Of a DNA stretch of 64,000 nucleotides, positions 36,241 to 46,187 are shown piece by piece. Numbering within the stretch: position 1 is the first letter of the stretch; every line of letters starts with the position of its first letter. This stretch comes from Bog-473 sp963745665. Its GTDB lineage: Bacteria; Actinomycetota; Acidimicrobiia; Acidimicrobiales; RAAP-2. The translations under genes and the position numbers were made by a program. The DNA lies in the NCBI GenBank assembly GCA_963745665.1, contig CAVUYE010000002.1, positions 2,356,001-2,420,000 of the forward strand, given 5' to 3'. Below the pieces are notes generated by a model. That model made no database searches. It had not been told where the DNA came from and was given only the letters and a program-made list of their open reading frames with translations.

Positions 36241-36504
36241 ATGTTGGTGCGCCGTATAGAGTCCGTCACCACATGTGAGATGCGGTCGTGCGCACATCGC
36301 ACCGCTCTCGCACGCGACAGCGGACGAGGGGCACTCGCTCCTCGGCTCAGGGAGGGAAGAATGATCGCAACTTCTGAGCCGTACCAGCGGCCCAGAGTCC
36401 CAGTTCTATGCGGCTTCACTCGGCTCCCCGTATGGCGCGATGCCCGCTCCGTGGGGGGTTCTGATTGGATGACCCGATCGCAAACCGCTCAGGAGAGGGT
36501 GTGA
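36241..36504 (+). CDS. 87-codon ORF, leaderless geometry, coupled to the binding-protein gene
   Basis: ATG 36241 lies 7 nt after TATACT. The frame runs to TGA 36502-36504 and overlaps the binding-protein GTG at 36501 as GTGA. The peptide is Arg-rich with no domain I recognise, and codon use is not clearly protein-like, so it may be a leader with coupling or regulatory value rather than a protein gene. Confidence 0.35.
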   Translation: MLVRRIESVTTCEMRSCAHRTALARDSGRGALAPRLREGRMIATSEPYQRPRVPVLCGFTRLPVWRDARSVGGSDWMTRSQTAQERV

Positions 36505-37907
36505 GGATGTTCTGCAGGGGACTGGCCGAGCTTCGCAAGTCGGTGCTGCCGCTCGCAATGGCAACGGTGACGATGGTTGCTGGGACGTACGTCGCATTCT
36601 CGTCGGCGGCCGCTGCCGCAGCGACCGCGGAGAGTCGGTCGTTGTCGTCGACCTCCGCCACCAGTGGCGTCTGGCCCGGAGTCGGAAAGATCTGCGAACC
36701 GGGATCTGGCGGTGCCTCCTCGGTGCGCGGTGTGGGTGCGAAGACCATCAACATCGCCGTGTTCAACGATGCCGCGAGCACCATTGAGCCCGGACTCGAA
36801 GTCGAGTTCGTCCAGCAGGCCAAGGCGTTCGCAGACTGGTGCAACGCCGCGGGTGGCATCAACGGACGCCAGATCGTGATCGATGATCGCGACGCTGCGC
36901 TGTTCAACGCGGCGCAGCAGGCAACAGCGGCCTGCCAGAGCGACTTCATGGCGGTCGGCGGCGGCATGGCGCTCGACCAGCCATCCGTCCCCATCCGTGA
37001 GAAGTGCGGGCTGGGGCAGATCACCGGCTACGTCGTCTCGGATGCCTCCGACCTGGCCTCCGATCAAGTTGATCCGAGTGGTATCAACACGGACTCGGTG
37101 ACCTCGGGATGGTTCGGAGCGCTCGCCAAGGCCTATCCGCAGGCTGTCAAGGCGGCCGGCATGGGCGGGCAAAACGACCCCTCCATCCTCGAGCCGGAAA
37201 CGAAGTTCGAGTTCGGCGCCGAGGCTCAGGGCTGGCACGTCGTCGACTTCGCTGAGCCGCCGATCACGGTGACGGACTGGGCGCCCTATGTCGAGGACTA
37301 CCAGAGCAAGGGGGCCGAGGCCCTGTGGCCCGCCGACACCGCCAACATCGCTCCCTTCACCCAGGCGATGGCGACTGCCGGCTACCACCCCGCGTTCGTC
37401 GCGCTGGGAACCCAGTTCGCCAACTCCATGACGCAGCAAGCCGTGGCCGCGAACCCCAGTCTGCCTCCGGTCTACGTCGAGACGTCATGGTGGCCGCTCT
37501 CGATCGCCTCGCAGAACCCCTCGACGGAGCAACTCGTCAAGGTCATGCACACGTACGCCAAGGGCGACACCATCGACTTCGACGACGAGGAAGGGGCTGA
37601 GTCGTGGCTCCTGTGGGCGAAATCTGCTTCGGCCTGCGGCGCCAGCCTCACGGTGACGTGCGTGCTCAACGGCGCAGCCGCTGTAAAGAATTGGGACGCC
37701 GGAGGCATTGAGGCGCCGATTGCAAAATTGACGCTCTCCAACGAGAACCCCCAGCCCTCACCGTGCTTCGCCCTCATGAAGATCGGATCCAAAGGAATCC
37801 TCTACGACAAGGCGATCACGAAGCCCACGCAGTCCATCTGGAATTGCAACCCCAAGAACGTCGTCCACCTGACGTCACAACAGCAGCAACAACTGGCGTC
37901 CTTGTGA
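36501..37907 (+). CDS. ABC-type substrate-binding protein (Liv-type)
   Basis: 468 residues. The N-terminus has a basic segment and a hydrophobic run (LPLAMATVTMVAGTYVAF), a signal peptide followed by an Ala-rich linker. The mature part shows the type 1 periplasmic fold (TINIAVFNDA near 83; AKAFADWCNAAGGING). The GTG start at 36501 is chosen because it has AGGAG at 5 nt and gives the same N-terminal length as the paralogue at 2.3 kb; ATG 36507 is the alternative. It is the first gene of the importer operon with LivHM, LivG and LivF. Ligand unknown. Confidence 0.88.
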   Translation: MRMFCRGLAELRKSVLPLAMATVTMVAGTYVAFSSAAAAAATAESRSLSSTSATSGVWPGVGKICEPGSGGASSVRGVGAKTINIAVFNDAASTIEPGLEVEFVQQAKAFADWCNAAGGINGRQIVIDDRDAALFNAAQQATAACQSDFMAVGGGMALDQPSVPIREKCGLGQITGYVVSDASDLASDQVDPSGINTDSVTSGWFGALAKAYPQAVKAAGMGGQNDPSILEPETKFEFGAEAQGWHVVDFAEPPITVTDWAPYVEDYQSKGAEALWPADTANIAPFTQAMATAGYHPAFVALGTQFANSMTQQAVAANPSLPPVYVETSWWPLSIASQNPSTEQLVKVMHTYAKGDTIDFDDEEGAESWLLWAKSASACGASLTVTCVLNGAAAVKNWDAGGIEAPIAKLTLSNENPQPSPCFALMKIGSKGILYDKAITKPTQSIWNCNPKNVVHLTSQQQQQLASL

Positions 37908-37993
37908 GCCTGGGTTGGGCAGGCCGCGGTGATGGGTGCAGTCTGCGTAGTCTTACCGGGTCAGACGACGAATAGCGCTGTCGGGGGACGGAC

Positions 37994-40165
37994 GTGCATG
38001 AGTTCATCATCTTCACCATCGGCGGCCTGGCTGCGGCGGGCATCTACGCGATAACGGCGAGCGGCCTCACTCTCACCTACACGACGACCGGGATCTTCAA
38101 TTGGGCCCATGGCGCCATCGGCATGGTCTGTGCCTTCGCCTACTGGCAGCTGAGCATCGGCTGGGGCTGGCCGACACTCGTGTCGATGCTCGTGTGTCTC
38201 TTCGTGGTCGCGCCCGTGATCGGCATCGTGATCGAAGCGGGGGTGATGCGCCGGCTCGAAGGTGTTTCGGAGGCATCCAAACTCGTCGTCACGCTGGCCG
38301 TCGCGCTCATGCTCCTGGGTGTCGCCCAATGGATCTGGAACCCCACGACGTATCGGGCACTGCCCCCCCTCTTCAACAACGACACCTTGGTCCTCGGGTC
38401 GATCAGGATCTCCTACAACGACGTGACCGTATTGATCCTGGCCCTGGTCGTCGCCGTCGGCCTGCGGCTGTTCCTCTACCGCACCCGGATGGGCGTCACC
38501 ATGCGGGCCAGCGTCGACGACCGGACGCTCACCTCGCTCAACGGGTCGAGCGCGATTGCCAACGCCCGCAATGCCTGGATCATCGGATCCATACTGGCCG
38601 CACTGGCAGGGATCCTCATCGCACCCACCCTGACCCTGTCCGCCTCCGCGCTGACGCTCCTCATCGTCAATGCCTACGCGGCGTCGGTCATCGGGCGTCT
38701 GCGCTCCATTCCGATGACCTTCGTGGGTGCGATCATCCTGGGCCTCTCCATTGCGTACTCGGTGGCCTATCTGCCCCAGAACCCCTACATCCAAGGGTTC
38801 GAGAACGCAGTCCCGGCGATCATCCTCTTCATTGCCCTCTTGATCCTGCCCCAGTCGCGCCTGCGCGGGCACCGCCAGCTTCGGAGCCGAGAGCTCGCCT
38901 ACCGACCCACATGGAGTGGCACCGGCCTCTTCTGCGCAGGGACCATCATCGCCGCCGTGTTCTTCGCTACCACCGTCTCGACATCCGACCTTTTCAGCCT
39001 CAATCGCATGTGGGGCCTGGCCATCGTCGGGCTCTCGGTCGTCCCCATCGTCGGGTATGCCGGGCGCCTCTCGTTGTGCCAGCTGACCTTCGCCGGCATC
39101 GGTGCCTCGGTGGTGGGACACCTGGGAGCCCAGGGGAATCCCCTGTCATTGCTGGCCGCGGCGGCGGTGTGTGCGGTGATCGGCGTCATCGTCGCCGTCC
39201 CCGCTTTGCGGCTGTCGGGCATCTACTTCGCACTCGCCACTGCGGCATTCGCCATCACCATGGACAACTGGGTGTTCGTGCTCCCGTCCTTCAACCTCTT
39301 CGGGCATCCCTACGCGCCCTTCGGTTCGGGTTCGCTCGTCTTTGCCCCCTTCCGCATCGGCTCGCTCGCACTCAACTCCAAGACGTCCCAGTTCATCGCG
39401 GGATCAGTGGCCTTCGTGATCCTGGTCGCGCTCGTCGTCGCCGTGCGCCGGTCGGAGTTCGGGCAACGCCTCCTGGCCATGAAAGACAGTCCCGCTGCGT
39501 GTGCGACGCTGGGCATGAACGGCCGGGCGTCGCTCATCGGCGTGTTCGCCTTCTCGGCCGCCATCGCAGGCGTGGGTGGCGGCATCTACGGCATGGCCCT
39601 GGGCAGCGCAGCGCCCGACGTCTTCCAGTTCTTCAGTGGGCTCTCGGTGATCTTGGTGATGGTTGTCTTTGGGATCACCTCGTTCGGGGCGTCGGGGCTG
39701 ACCGGCCTTTACCAGGGATCGCCGTTCTTCACCAACTTCTTCCCGTCGCTCACGCAGTTGCCGCTCGTCCTCGTCGGCCTTGGCGGCATCGGCGTCGGGA
39801 CCACGCCCAACGGGACCATCCCGGGCAGCATCCGCCCGGTCTATCTGTCGGTGGCGCGACGCCGCTGGCTGGTGGCCCTGATCGTCGCCGTGGTCGGGGT
39901 CGCCTGGGCGCTCCGGCTGAGCGGGGCCATCGGCAACTGGCCGATGACGATCATCTTGTTGGTCGACCTCGCGCTCTTGCCGGTCCCGGCCTACGTCACC
40001 GACTACCGCAGGGGGATCGCCCCACCCGCATTTGGCCTCCCCGAGCGCCGATCGAAGGAGAAGAGGGACGCCTTCTTCGCCGAGGCTGTGTCCGACGAGG
40101 GCCCTGCCGGGTCGGCCGATCCCCTCGCGACGCTGTCGAACGCCGGAGGCACCAGTGGGGCTTGA
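37994..40165 (+). CDS. Fused LivH-LivM branched-chain-type ABC permease
   Basis: 723 residues. The N-terminal half (about 1-300) is LivH-like (GLTLTYTTTGIFNWAHGAIGM is its usual signature region) and the C-terminal half (about 315-640) LivM-like (VGYAGRLSLCQLTFAGIGA). Each half has about eight hydrophobic segments. The C-terminal tail of about 80 residues is hydrophilic. In most bacteria these are separate genes. The GTG start at 37994 lies 86 bp after the binding protein. The fused permease would pair with one LivG and one LivF. Confidence 0.9.
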   Translation: MHEFIIFTIGGLAAAGIYAITASGLTLTYTTTGIFNWAHGAIGMVCAFAYWQLSIGWGWPTLVSMLVCLFVVAPVIGIVIEAGVMRRLEGVSEASKLVVTLAVALMLLGVAQWIWNPTTYRALPPLFNNDTLVLGSIRISYNDVTVLILALVVAVGLRLFLYRTRMGVTMRASVDDRTLTSLNGSSAIANARNAWIIGSILAALAGILIAPTLTLSASALTLLIVNAYAASVIGRLRSIPMTFVGAIILGLSIAYSVAYLPQNPYIQGFENAVPAIILFIALLILPQSRLRGHRQLRSRELAYRPTWSGTGLFCAGTIIAAVFFATTVSTSDLFSLNRMWGLAIVGLSVVPIVGYAGRLSLCQLTFAGIGASVVGHLGAQGNPLSLLAAAAVCAVIGVIVAVPALRLSGIYFALATAAFAITMDNWVFVLPSFNLFGHPYAPFGSGSLVFAPFRIGSLALNSKTSQFIAGSVAFVILVALVVAVRRSEFGQRLLAMKDSPAACATLGMNGRASLIGVFAFSAAIAGVGGGIYGMALGSAAPDVFQFFSGLSVILVMVVFGITSFGASGLTGLYQGSPFFTNFFPSLTQLPLVLVGLGGIGVGTTPNGTIPGSIRPVYLSVARRRWLVALIVAVVGVAWALRLSGAIGNWPMTIILLVDLALLPVPAYVTDYRRGIAPPAFGLPERRSKEKRDAFFAEAVSDEGPAGSADPLATLSNAGGTSGA

Positions 40166-40893
40166 AATCCAGGACGTCTCAGTTCGCTTCGGTGGCTTGG
40201 CGGCGCTGTCCGAGGTGTCGCTCAGCGCCGCTGAGGGCGCGATCACCGGATTGATCGGGCCGAACGGAGCCGGCAAGACGACCCTGTTCAACGTGGTGAC
40301 AGGGATGCAGCGCCCCAATTCGGGGACCGTGCGTCTCGACGGTCAGGATCTGCGCGCACTCTCGTCCTTTCGACGGGCCCGGCTCGGGCTTGGCCGCACG
40401 TTTCAGCGCTTGGAGCTCTTCGGCACCCTGACCGTCGCCGAGAACGTCGGCGTCGCCGCCTCCATCGCGCAGCGGGGAGTTGTGAAGGCACGGTCGAAAG
40501 CGATTCAGGAGATCCGTGCGGCGATCCTGGACCGGGTGGGACTGACAGCCGTGGCCAATGACCGAGCCGACACCTTGCCGACAGGGACCGGGCGCCTTGT
40601 CGAGCTGGCGCGCGCTCTGGCCACGAGGCCCAAAGTCCTCCTCCTCGACGAACCGGCAGCTGGTCAGGACACGGACGAGACTGAGCGCTTCTCGGAGGTC
40701 CTCCGTGACCTCGCGAACGACGGACTCGCCATTCTGCTGGTCGAACACGACATGGAACTGGTCATGAACGTCTGCCACACGGTGGTGGTCCTCGACTATG
40801 GACGCGTCATCTGCACCGGCACGCCGGCCGAAGTCCGCGCCGACCCCAATGTCCAGGCCGCGTATCTCGGCACAGTACCGGAGGCTGTGGCGG

Positions 40894-40901
<8 letters not shown>
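40155..40901 (+). CDS. ABC transporter ATPase, LivG type
   Basis: 248 residues from GTG 40155, chosen because GGAGG lies 6 nt before it and it overlaps the permease stop by 11 bp. Walker A GPNGAGKTT (about 33-41), signature LPTGTGRLVELARAL, and Walker B VLLLDEPAAG. The signature (TGTGR) deviates from the usual LSGGQ. It belongs to the branched-chain ATPase subgroup with a C-terminal extension and dimerises with LivF. Confidence 0.9.
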
Positions 40902-41670
<769 letters not shown>

Positions 41671-41711
41671 AAGACGCCTCGCCCGGTGACCGCGCCGATG
41701 CGCTGGACTCC

Positions 41712-42606
41712 CTAGCGGCCCGGAGCGGGATCGAACGGTCCGCGCCCCATCTGGTCGCGTACTGTGATCACGGCAGCATTCGTCAACGTTCGGCGCTGCC
41801 AATTGGCGCCGTCGACGACGAGGGTATGGCCGGAAATGAACCGGGCGAAGGGTGAGGCGAGGAAGGTCGCGGCCCAGCCGAGCTCCTGCAGTCGCCCGAC
41901 CCGTAGCGCCGGCTGGCAGGCGTCCTTCTCGTTGGTCCTGTCCAGGTTGCCTTTGATGTCAGCGGTCATGTCCTCATGGGGGAAGAGTCCAGGTACCAGC
42001 CCGTTCACCTGGATCCCATAGGGCCCCCACTCCACGGCCAGCGTCTCGACCATGTTCTTCACTCCCGCCTTCGCCGCGGCTGAGTGGGCGAACCCGGGGC
42101 CGCCGGTCCAGGCATAGGACGCCCCGACGTTGACGATGGACCCGGCCGTCCCGGCTTCGATATGACGACGGGCGAACTCGCGGGAGCAGAAGAACGTGCC
42201 GTTGAGGGTGATGTCGACGACCGTCCGCCAGGCGTTGGGGGACATGTCCTCCGCGGGCACCGGAAAGTTCGCTGCCGCGTTGTTGATGAGCACATCGGGC
42301 AGGCCGAACGTTGCCGTGGCCTCGTCGAAGGCGGCACTGACCTGATCGGCGTCACGGATGTCGCAGGTCACCCCGAGCACACGGGCCCCGAGTGCTTCAA
42401 TCGCTTGCCGGCCCGCATCAAGATGGTCCGGCTTTCGGCTGGCGATGACCAGGTCGGCCCCCAGCCGTGCGAACTCGGCGGCGATGGCTTTGCCGAGGCC
42501 CGTGCCGCCACCCGTCACGAAGACACAGCTCCCGGCGTAGGTTCCTGCGGGGAGCGCCGGCTGTACCCACGGGTGGCGGCTCCAGAAGTCCTCTTTGCTC
42601 GGTCAC
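41712..42606 (-). pseudogene. Short-chain dehydrogenase/reductase, +1 frameshift near its N-terminus
   Basis: The long frame begins with TGGGTGLG directly after a GTG (42518), which would remove the first beta strand. Upstream in the same frame the residues EDFWSRHPWVQPALPAG and CVFVTGGG are recognisable but no start exists before a stop. Removing one G from AGAGGAC (plus-strand CC at 42590-42591) joins them to GTG 42606, MTEQRDFW, giving a normal 297-residue SDR with NNAAANF and YAWTGGPGFAHSAAK. The start then lies 2 bases after the crotonase stop. The catalytic Tyr position is here a His or Ser, so activity is uncertain. Confidence 0.7.
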
Positions 42607-42608
42607 GT

Positions 42609-43388
42609 TCAGCTCCCCGTGTAGTGCGGCTCGCGTCCTTCAGCGCTGGCCGCCCGGAATTCAGCGAAGTCGGATGACTTGTTGATGAAGGTCTGGTAGA
42701 TCAGCTCGTCCTCCATGGAGGAACGTACCCCCGGTTCGCTCAGGTGTCGCAGCACACGACGCGCCATCTTGACCGTCACCTTCGGCGAGGCTGCGATTTT
42801 GTTGGCAATCTCCCAGGCCGTCTCGTCGAGTGACTCGGGTGCCACAACTCGCGAGACGATCCCGTGGCCGTAGGCCTCTTCGGCACCCATGGCGCGCCCG
42901 GTCAGCACGAGGTCACTGGTCACGCCGCTGCCACAGATCTCGTAGAGGCGCCCCATGCCACCGGTATCGGGGATGACGCCATGGCCCACTTCGGGCAGCA
43001 TGAAACGCGAGCCCTCGGCTGCGATCCTGATGTCGCACAGCAGGGCGCGCTGGAAGGATCCCCCGATGGCCCATCCGTGGATGGCCACGATGATCGGCGC
43101 ATCCAGTTCGAAGACCTGCAGGATGCCCCGGTGCCCGCGGCTCATGAGCTCGTGATGACTGAGGGAAGTGGCGTTGTTCCCGATGACGGACACATCCCGG
43201 CCGGACGACCACGCCTTGCCCTCGCCGCGCCAGATGACGGCACGGACCTCCGGACGGCCCTTCAATTCGGCCAGAATGTCGAACAAACGGGCGTCCATAT
43301 CGTCGTCGAATGCGTTGCGTTTGTCCGGATTGTTGTTGGTGATCACCGCAACGGGACCGCTCACCTCTAGCAGCACCTTGTCTGTCAT
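42609..43388 (-). CDS. Crotonase-fold protein (enoyl-CoA hydratase/isomerase family)
   Basis: 259 residues from ATG 43388, preceded by AAGGAAAGGAAC. Oxyanion-hole segments AWSSGRDVSV and HGWAIGGSFQRALL are present. The first catalytic Glu aligns with Gln (GGSFQ), the second is kept (FMLPEVGHGV). Therefore it may be an isomerase, hydrolase or decarboxylase rather than a hydratase. It lies between an acyl-CoA dehydrogenase gene and an SDR gene on the same strand, matching dehydrogenation, hydration and oxidation steps. Confidence 0.82.
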   Translation of the reverse strand: MTDKVLLEVSGPVAVITNNNPDKRNAFDDDMDARLFDILAELKGRPEVRAVIWRGEGKAWSSGRDVSVIGNNATSLSHHELMSRGHRGILQVFELDAPIIVAIHGWAIGGSFQRALLCDIRIAAEGSRFMLPEVGHGVIPDTGGMGRLYEICGSGVTSDLVLTGRAMGAEEAYGHGIVSRVVAPESLDETAWEIANKIAASPKVTVKMARRVLRHLSEPGVRSSMEDELIYQTFINKSSDFAEFRAASAEGREPHYTGS

Positions 43389-43461
43389 GACGTTCCTTTC
43401 CTTCTGCAGATAAGCCCTACCATGAATTCCGGACCGTCTGCATTTGGCCGGTGCATGTGGC

Positions 43462-44664
43462 TCAGCCCAATTCGCTGAACGCCTGATCCTTGTCGCTGCG
43501 TAGCTCTCGCGGAAGCCCGAGGACACGCTCGGCCAAGGAGTTGCGCTGGATATTGTCGGTGCCGCCACCGAGTCGGGACGACCACTGGTTCAAGAAGGCC
43601 GTCTCCCAGAACCCGTCGTCGAGCGCGGCGTCATCGGCCAACATGCCGTTGGCGCCGACCAGGCTCATGAACAGGTCCCCGTTCAGACCCATGTGCCGGG
43701 AGAGGAACAATTTCGTGGTGGACGCTTCTGGACCAGGCAGACGACCCTGGGAAAGTGCCGTCTGCACGCGGTAATTCATGTACCGAAGGAGCTCCACCCG
43801 GGTATAGAACTCGGCGATCTGTCCGCGCACCAACGGATCCGCGCTCCTGCCGCAACGGCGAGCCAGGTCCAGTATTTGAGCGATCTGGACGCTCTGTCCT
43901 GCGCCGCCGATGAGGGCGCGCTCATAGCTCATGGTGGTGTGAGCCACCGCCCAACCGCCATTGATCTCCCCCACCACGTTCGCCACGGGAATCACAACAT
44001 CCGTCAGGAAGACTTCGTTGAAATGGGCACTCCCAGTGATCTGCCGCAGCGGGCGGACCTCGATGCCGGGGGAATGCATGTCGACGAGAAAATAGGTGAT
44101 GCCCTTGTGCTTGGGGACATCGGGATTCGTCCGAGCGATCAGAATCGCCCAATCACTGTGTTGGGCGCCGGATGTCCAGACTTTCTGACCGTTCACGACG
44201 AAGGATTCGCCGTCGCGCTCGGCGCGGCTCTTGAGCCCTGCGAGATCGGATCCGGCATCTGGTTCTGAGAACAGCTGACACCAGACTGCTTCGCCCCGCA
44301 GCATCGGCGGGAGCTGACGGCGCTTCTGCTCCTCGGACCCGTGCGCAATGAGGGTCGGCCCAGCCATGCCGATGCCGACGGCGAACGCTCCCACCGAGAC
44401 GTCGTACTTCGCCATTTCTTGATTGAAGATGGCTTGGTGCCAAGAGGTTTCGCCACGCCCGCCGTACGCTTGGGGCCAGGTTATGGCACCCCAGCCCCCT
44501 TCGTAGAGGGTGTGCTGCCACTCGCGGCAGCGGCGTACGTAGTCGGGATGCGCAGGGTTCCGAGACCAGTCAGCCGGACCTCTTCTGATCTCAGCATGCT
44601 CCTGGAGCCACATCGACACCTCGCGCCGGAACGAGGCGTCCTCTTCGGTGTCGTCAAAATCCAT
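43462..44664 (-). CDS. Acyl-CoA dehydrogenase, FadE type
   Basis: 400 residues. FAD/substrate motifs are QLFSEPDAGSDLAGL (about 128-143) and QKVWTSGAQHSDW (about 160), and the C-terminal segment is SRLGGGTDNIQRNSLAERVLGLP. In the usual position before GGT the residue is Gly, where many active subunits have Glu. Mycobacterial steroid ACADs are often heterotetramers with complementary subunits; the ACAD at 53.7 kb has Glu there and could be the partner. Start ATG after GGAGG. Confidence 0.87.
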   Translation of the reverse strand: MDFDDTEEDASFRREVSMWLQEHAEIRRGPADWSRNPAHPDYVRRCREWQHTLYEGGWGAITWPQAYGGRGETSWHQAIFNQEMAKYDVSVGAFAVGIGMAGPTLIAHGSEEQKRRQLPPMLRGEAVWCQLFSEPDAGSDLAGLKSRAERDGESFVVNGQKVWTSGAQHSDWAILIARTNPDVPKHKGITYFLVDMHSPGIEVRPLRQITGSAHFNEVFLTDVVIPVANVVGEINGGWAVAHTTMSYERALIGGAGQSVQIAQILDLARRCGRSADPLVRGQIAEFYTRVELLRYMNYRVQTALSQGRLPGPEASTTKLFLSRHMGLNGDLFMSLVGANGMLADDAALDDGFWETAFLNQWSSRLGGGTDNIQRNSLAERVLGLPRELRSDKDQAFSELG

Positions 44665-44742
44665 CGCTGCCTCCGCACATTAGGACTCGGCTCGAGAGGT
44701 GACCATCGGGGCAGTCGGTCGATCTGGGGATGCCTCGGTTTC

Positions 44743-44756
44743 GTATACTATATTTG
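44743..44756. promoter_or_regulatory. AT-rich element between divergent ACAD and MaoC-type genes
   Basis: GTATACTATATTTG, almost the same as at 36227. TATACT and TATAGT face right and left. No start codon lies 7 nt away on either side here, so both transcripts would have untranslated leaders; the rest of 44665-44927 has no gene. Confidence 0.55.
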
Positions 44757-44927
44757 AAATTCGGTACCCTATGCTCAGGTGTTTCGTACTGAATGGGGGA
44801 ATGGGCGAGCATGCCATGGCATGGTGAGAGGTCGACGTTTCCTGCCTCAGGAGGTGGATACATTGCATCGACGTTGGATGGTGGGAGCCCGTGCACCCTT
44901 CCGTAGGCGCTGACACGCGGCGGCAAC

Positions 44928-46187
44928 ATGCCTGACGCCATTACCGACGAGGGAGTCGCCCGGCTCCGACAGCGGATCGGGATCGCACGTCCGCACACCA
45001 ATCCCCCTCATTACCTCAGCCCCAACGAGGACGCCTTCCGACACGTCGCCGAGGCCTACGGCGACGACAACCCCCTCTGGTGCGACCCGTCCTACGGCGC
45101 AGGGACCAGGTGGGCCGGTCCGATCGCTCCCCCTCACCTTGTCGGTGGGGACACCCTCATCGGGGAGGACGAAGTCACGGTCCTCGAAGGCGAGACGAAG
45201 GCACTCATGAAGGGGGATCCTCTCGGCGGTGTCCATGCGTTCTACTCGGGATCGTTCCGGGAGTGGTGGAACCCACTCCGCCCCGGCACGCGGGTGACCC
45301 GCCGGAACGCTTTGGTCGGCGTGCACGACAAAGTCGGCGAATTCGCCGGCCGTACCGTGCACGAGTGGTTGGCTGAGGTGTTCGCTGCCGCCGACGGTCC
45401 GGTCCTCTCCGGGCAGTACCGCTTGATGATCCGTGCCGAACGGGAGAAGGCGACCGAACGCAAGAAGAACGACGAGGTCGAAATCCGCCCCTACACCGAG
45501 GAGGAGCTTGCAGTCATCGGTCAGGCGATCGCCGGTGAGCGGAGCCGGAGGCGCGGCGCTGAGCCCCGCTGGTGGGAGGACGTGAACGAGGGCGATGAGC
45601 TCCCCGCCCTGGTCAAGGGCCCGATGCGGGTGACCGACATGGTCGTGTGGCATACCGGCATGGGCATGGGCCTGTACGGCGTGGCAGCCCTTCGACTCGG
45701 CTACGACCAGCTCCAACGCATGCCGCGTTTCTTCAAGCCCGACGACTTGAACATCCCCGACGTCCAGCAGCGCGTCCACTGGGATCCCGAATGGGCCCAC
45801 AGGGCGGGCAACCCCGCCTGCTACGACTACGGCCGCATGCGCGAGACGTGGCTCATCCATTTGTGCACGGACTGGATGGGTGACGACGCCTGGCTGTGGA
45901 AGCTTGATTGTCAGTTCCGCAAGTTCAATTATGTAGGAGACACCCATCGAATGCAGGGACGCGTCACGCGTAAGTACCTCGCGGAAGGAGATCGGCCGGC
46001 CGTAGACCTCGACGTCTGGGGAGAGAACCAGCGCGGCGAGACAACGACGCCGGGCCATGCGACCATCCTCTTGCCCTCCCACGGCCACGGTGAGGTCCGA
46101 CTCCCCCCGGTGCCGGGTGGTGCGATCACCTGCCAAGAAGCTCTCGATTCCTTGGCGCAACGGTTCGCCGCCGAGGAGCAAGAGTGA
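44928..46187 (+). CDS. Two-hot-dog (FAS1-like / MaoC-type) dehydratase-like protein
   Basis: 419 residues. The N-terminal part (about 1-190) resembles the FAS1-type dehydratase N domain (GDDNPLW, GGVHAFYSGSFREWW, TRVT), and the C-terminal part (about 200-400) a second hot-dog domain. The His and Asp/Asn of catalytic hydratase-2 motifs are not clear in either half (candidate WAHRAGNPACYDYG). It would hydrate enoyl-CoA or dehydrate hydroxyacyl-CoA. It overlaps the crotonase start by GTGA. The upstream region shows no strong ribosome-binding site. Confidence 0.72.
   Translation: MPDAITDEGVARLRQRIGIARPHTNPPHYLSPNEDAFRHVAEAYGDDNPLWCDPSYGAGTRWAGPIAPPHLVGGDTLIGEDEVTVLEGETKALMKGDPLGGVHAFYSGSFREWWNPLRPGTRVTRRNALVGVHDKVGEFAGRTVHEWLAEVFAAADGPVLSGQYRLMIRAEREKATERKKNDEVEIRPYTEEELAVIGQAIAGERSRRRGAEPRWWEDVNEGDELPALVKGPMRVTDMVVWHTGMGMGLYGVAALRLGYDQLQRMPRFFKPDDLNIPDVQQRVHWDPEWAHRAGNPACYDYGRMRETWLIHLCTDWMGDDAWLWKLDCQFRKFNYVGDTHRMQGRVTRKYLAEGDRPAVDLDVWGENQRGETTTPGHATILLPSHGHGEVRLPPVPGGAITCQEALDSLAQRFAAEEQE

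Noticed and set aside
37961..39121. Long antisense frame inside the fused permease
   Set aside because: It mirrors LivHM and is an artefact of G/C-ending codons. The same holds for long frames at 4466-5914, 22069-23547, 44847-46226 and 61140-62426.
42518..42520. GTG 42518 as the SDR start
   Set aside because: It would remove the first Rossmann strand; the upstream residues clearly continue the protein in two frames.
44771..44827. Small ORF after the AT-rich element at 44743
   Set aside because: No proper -10 spacing and no overlap with the next gene.
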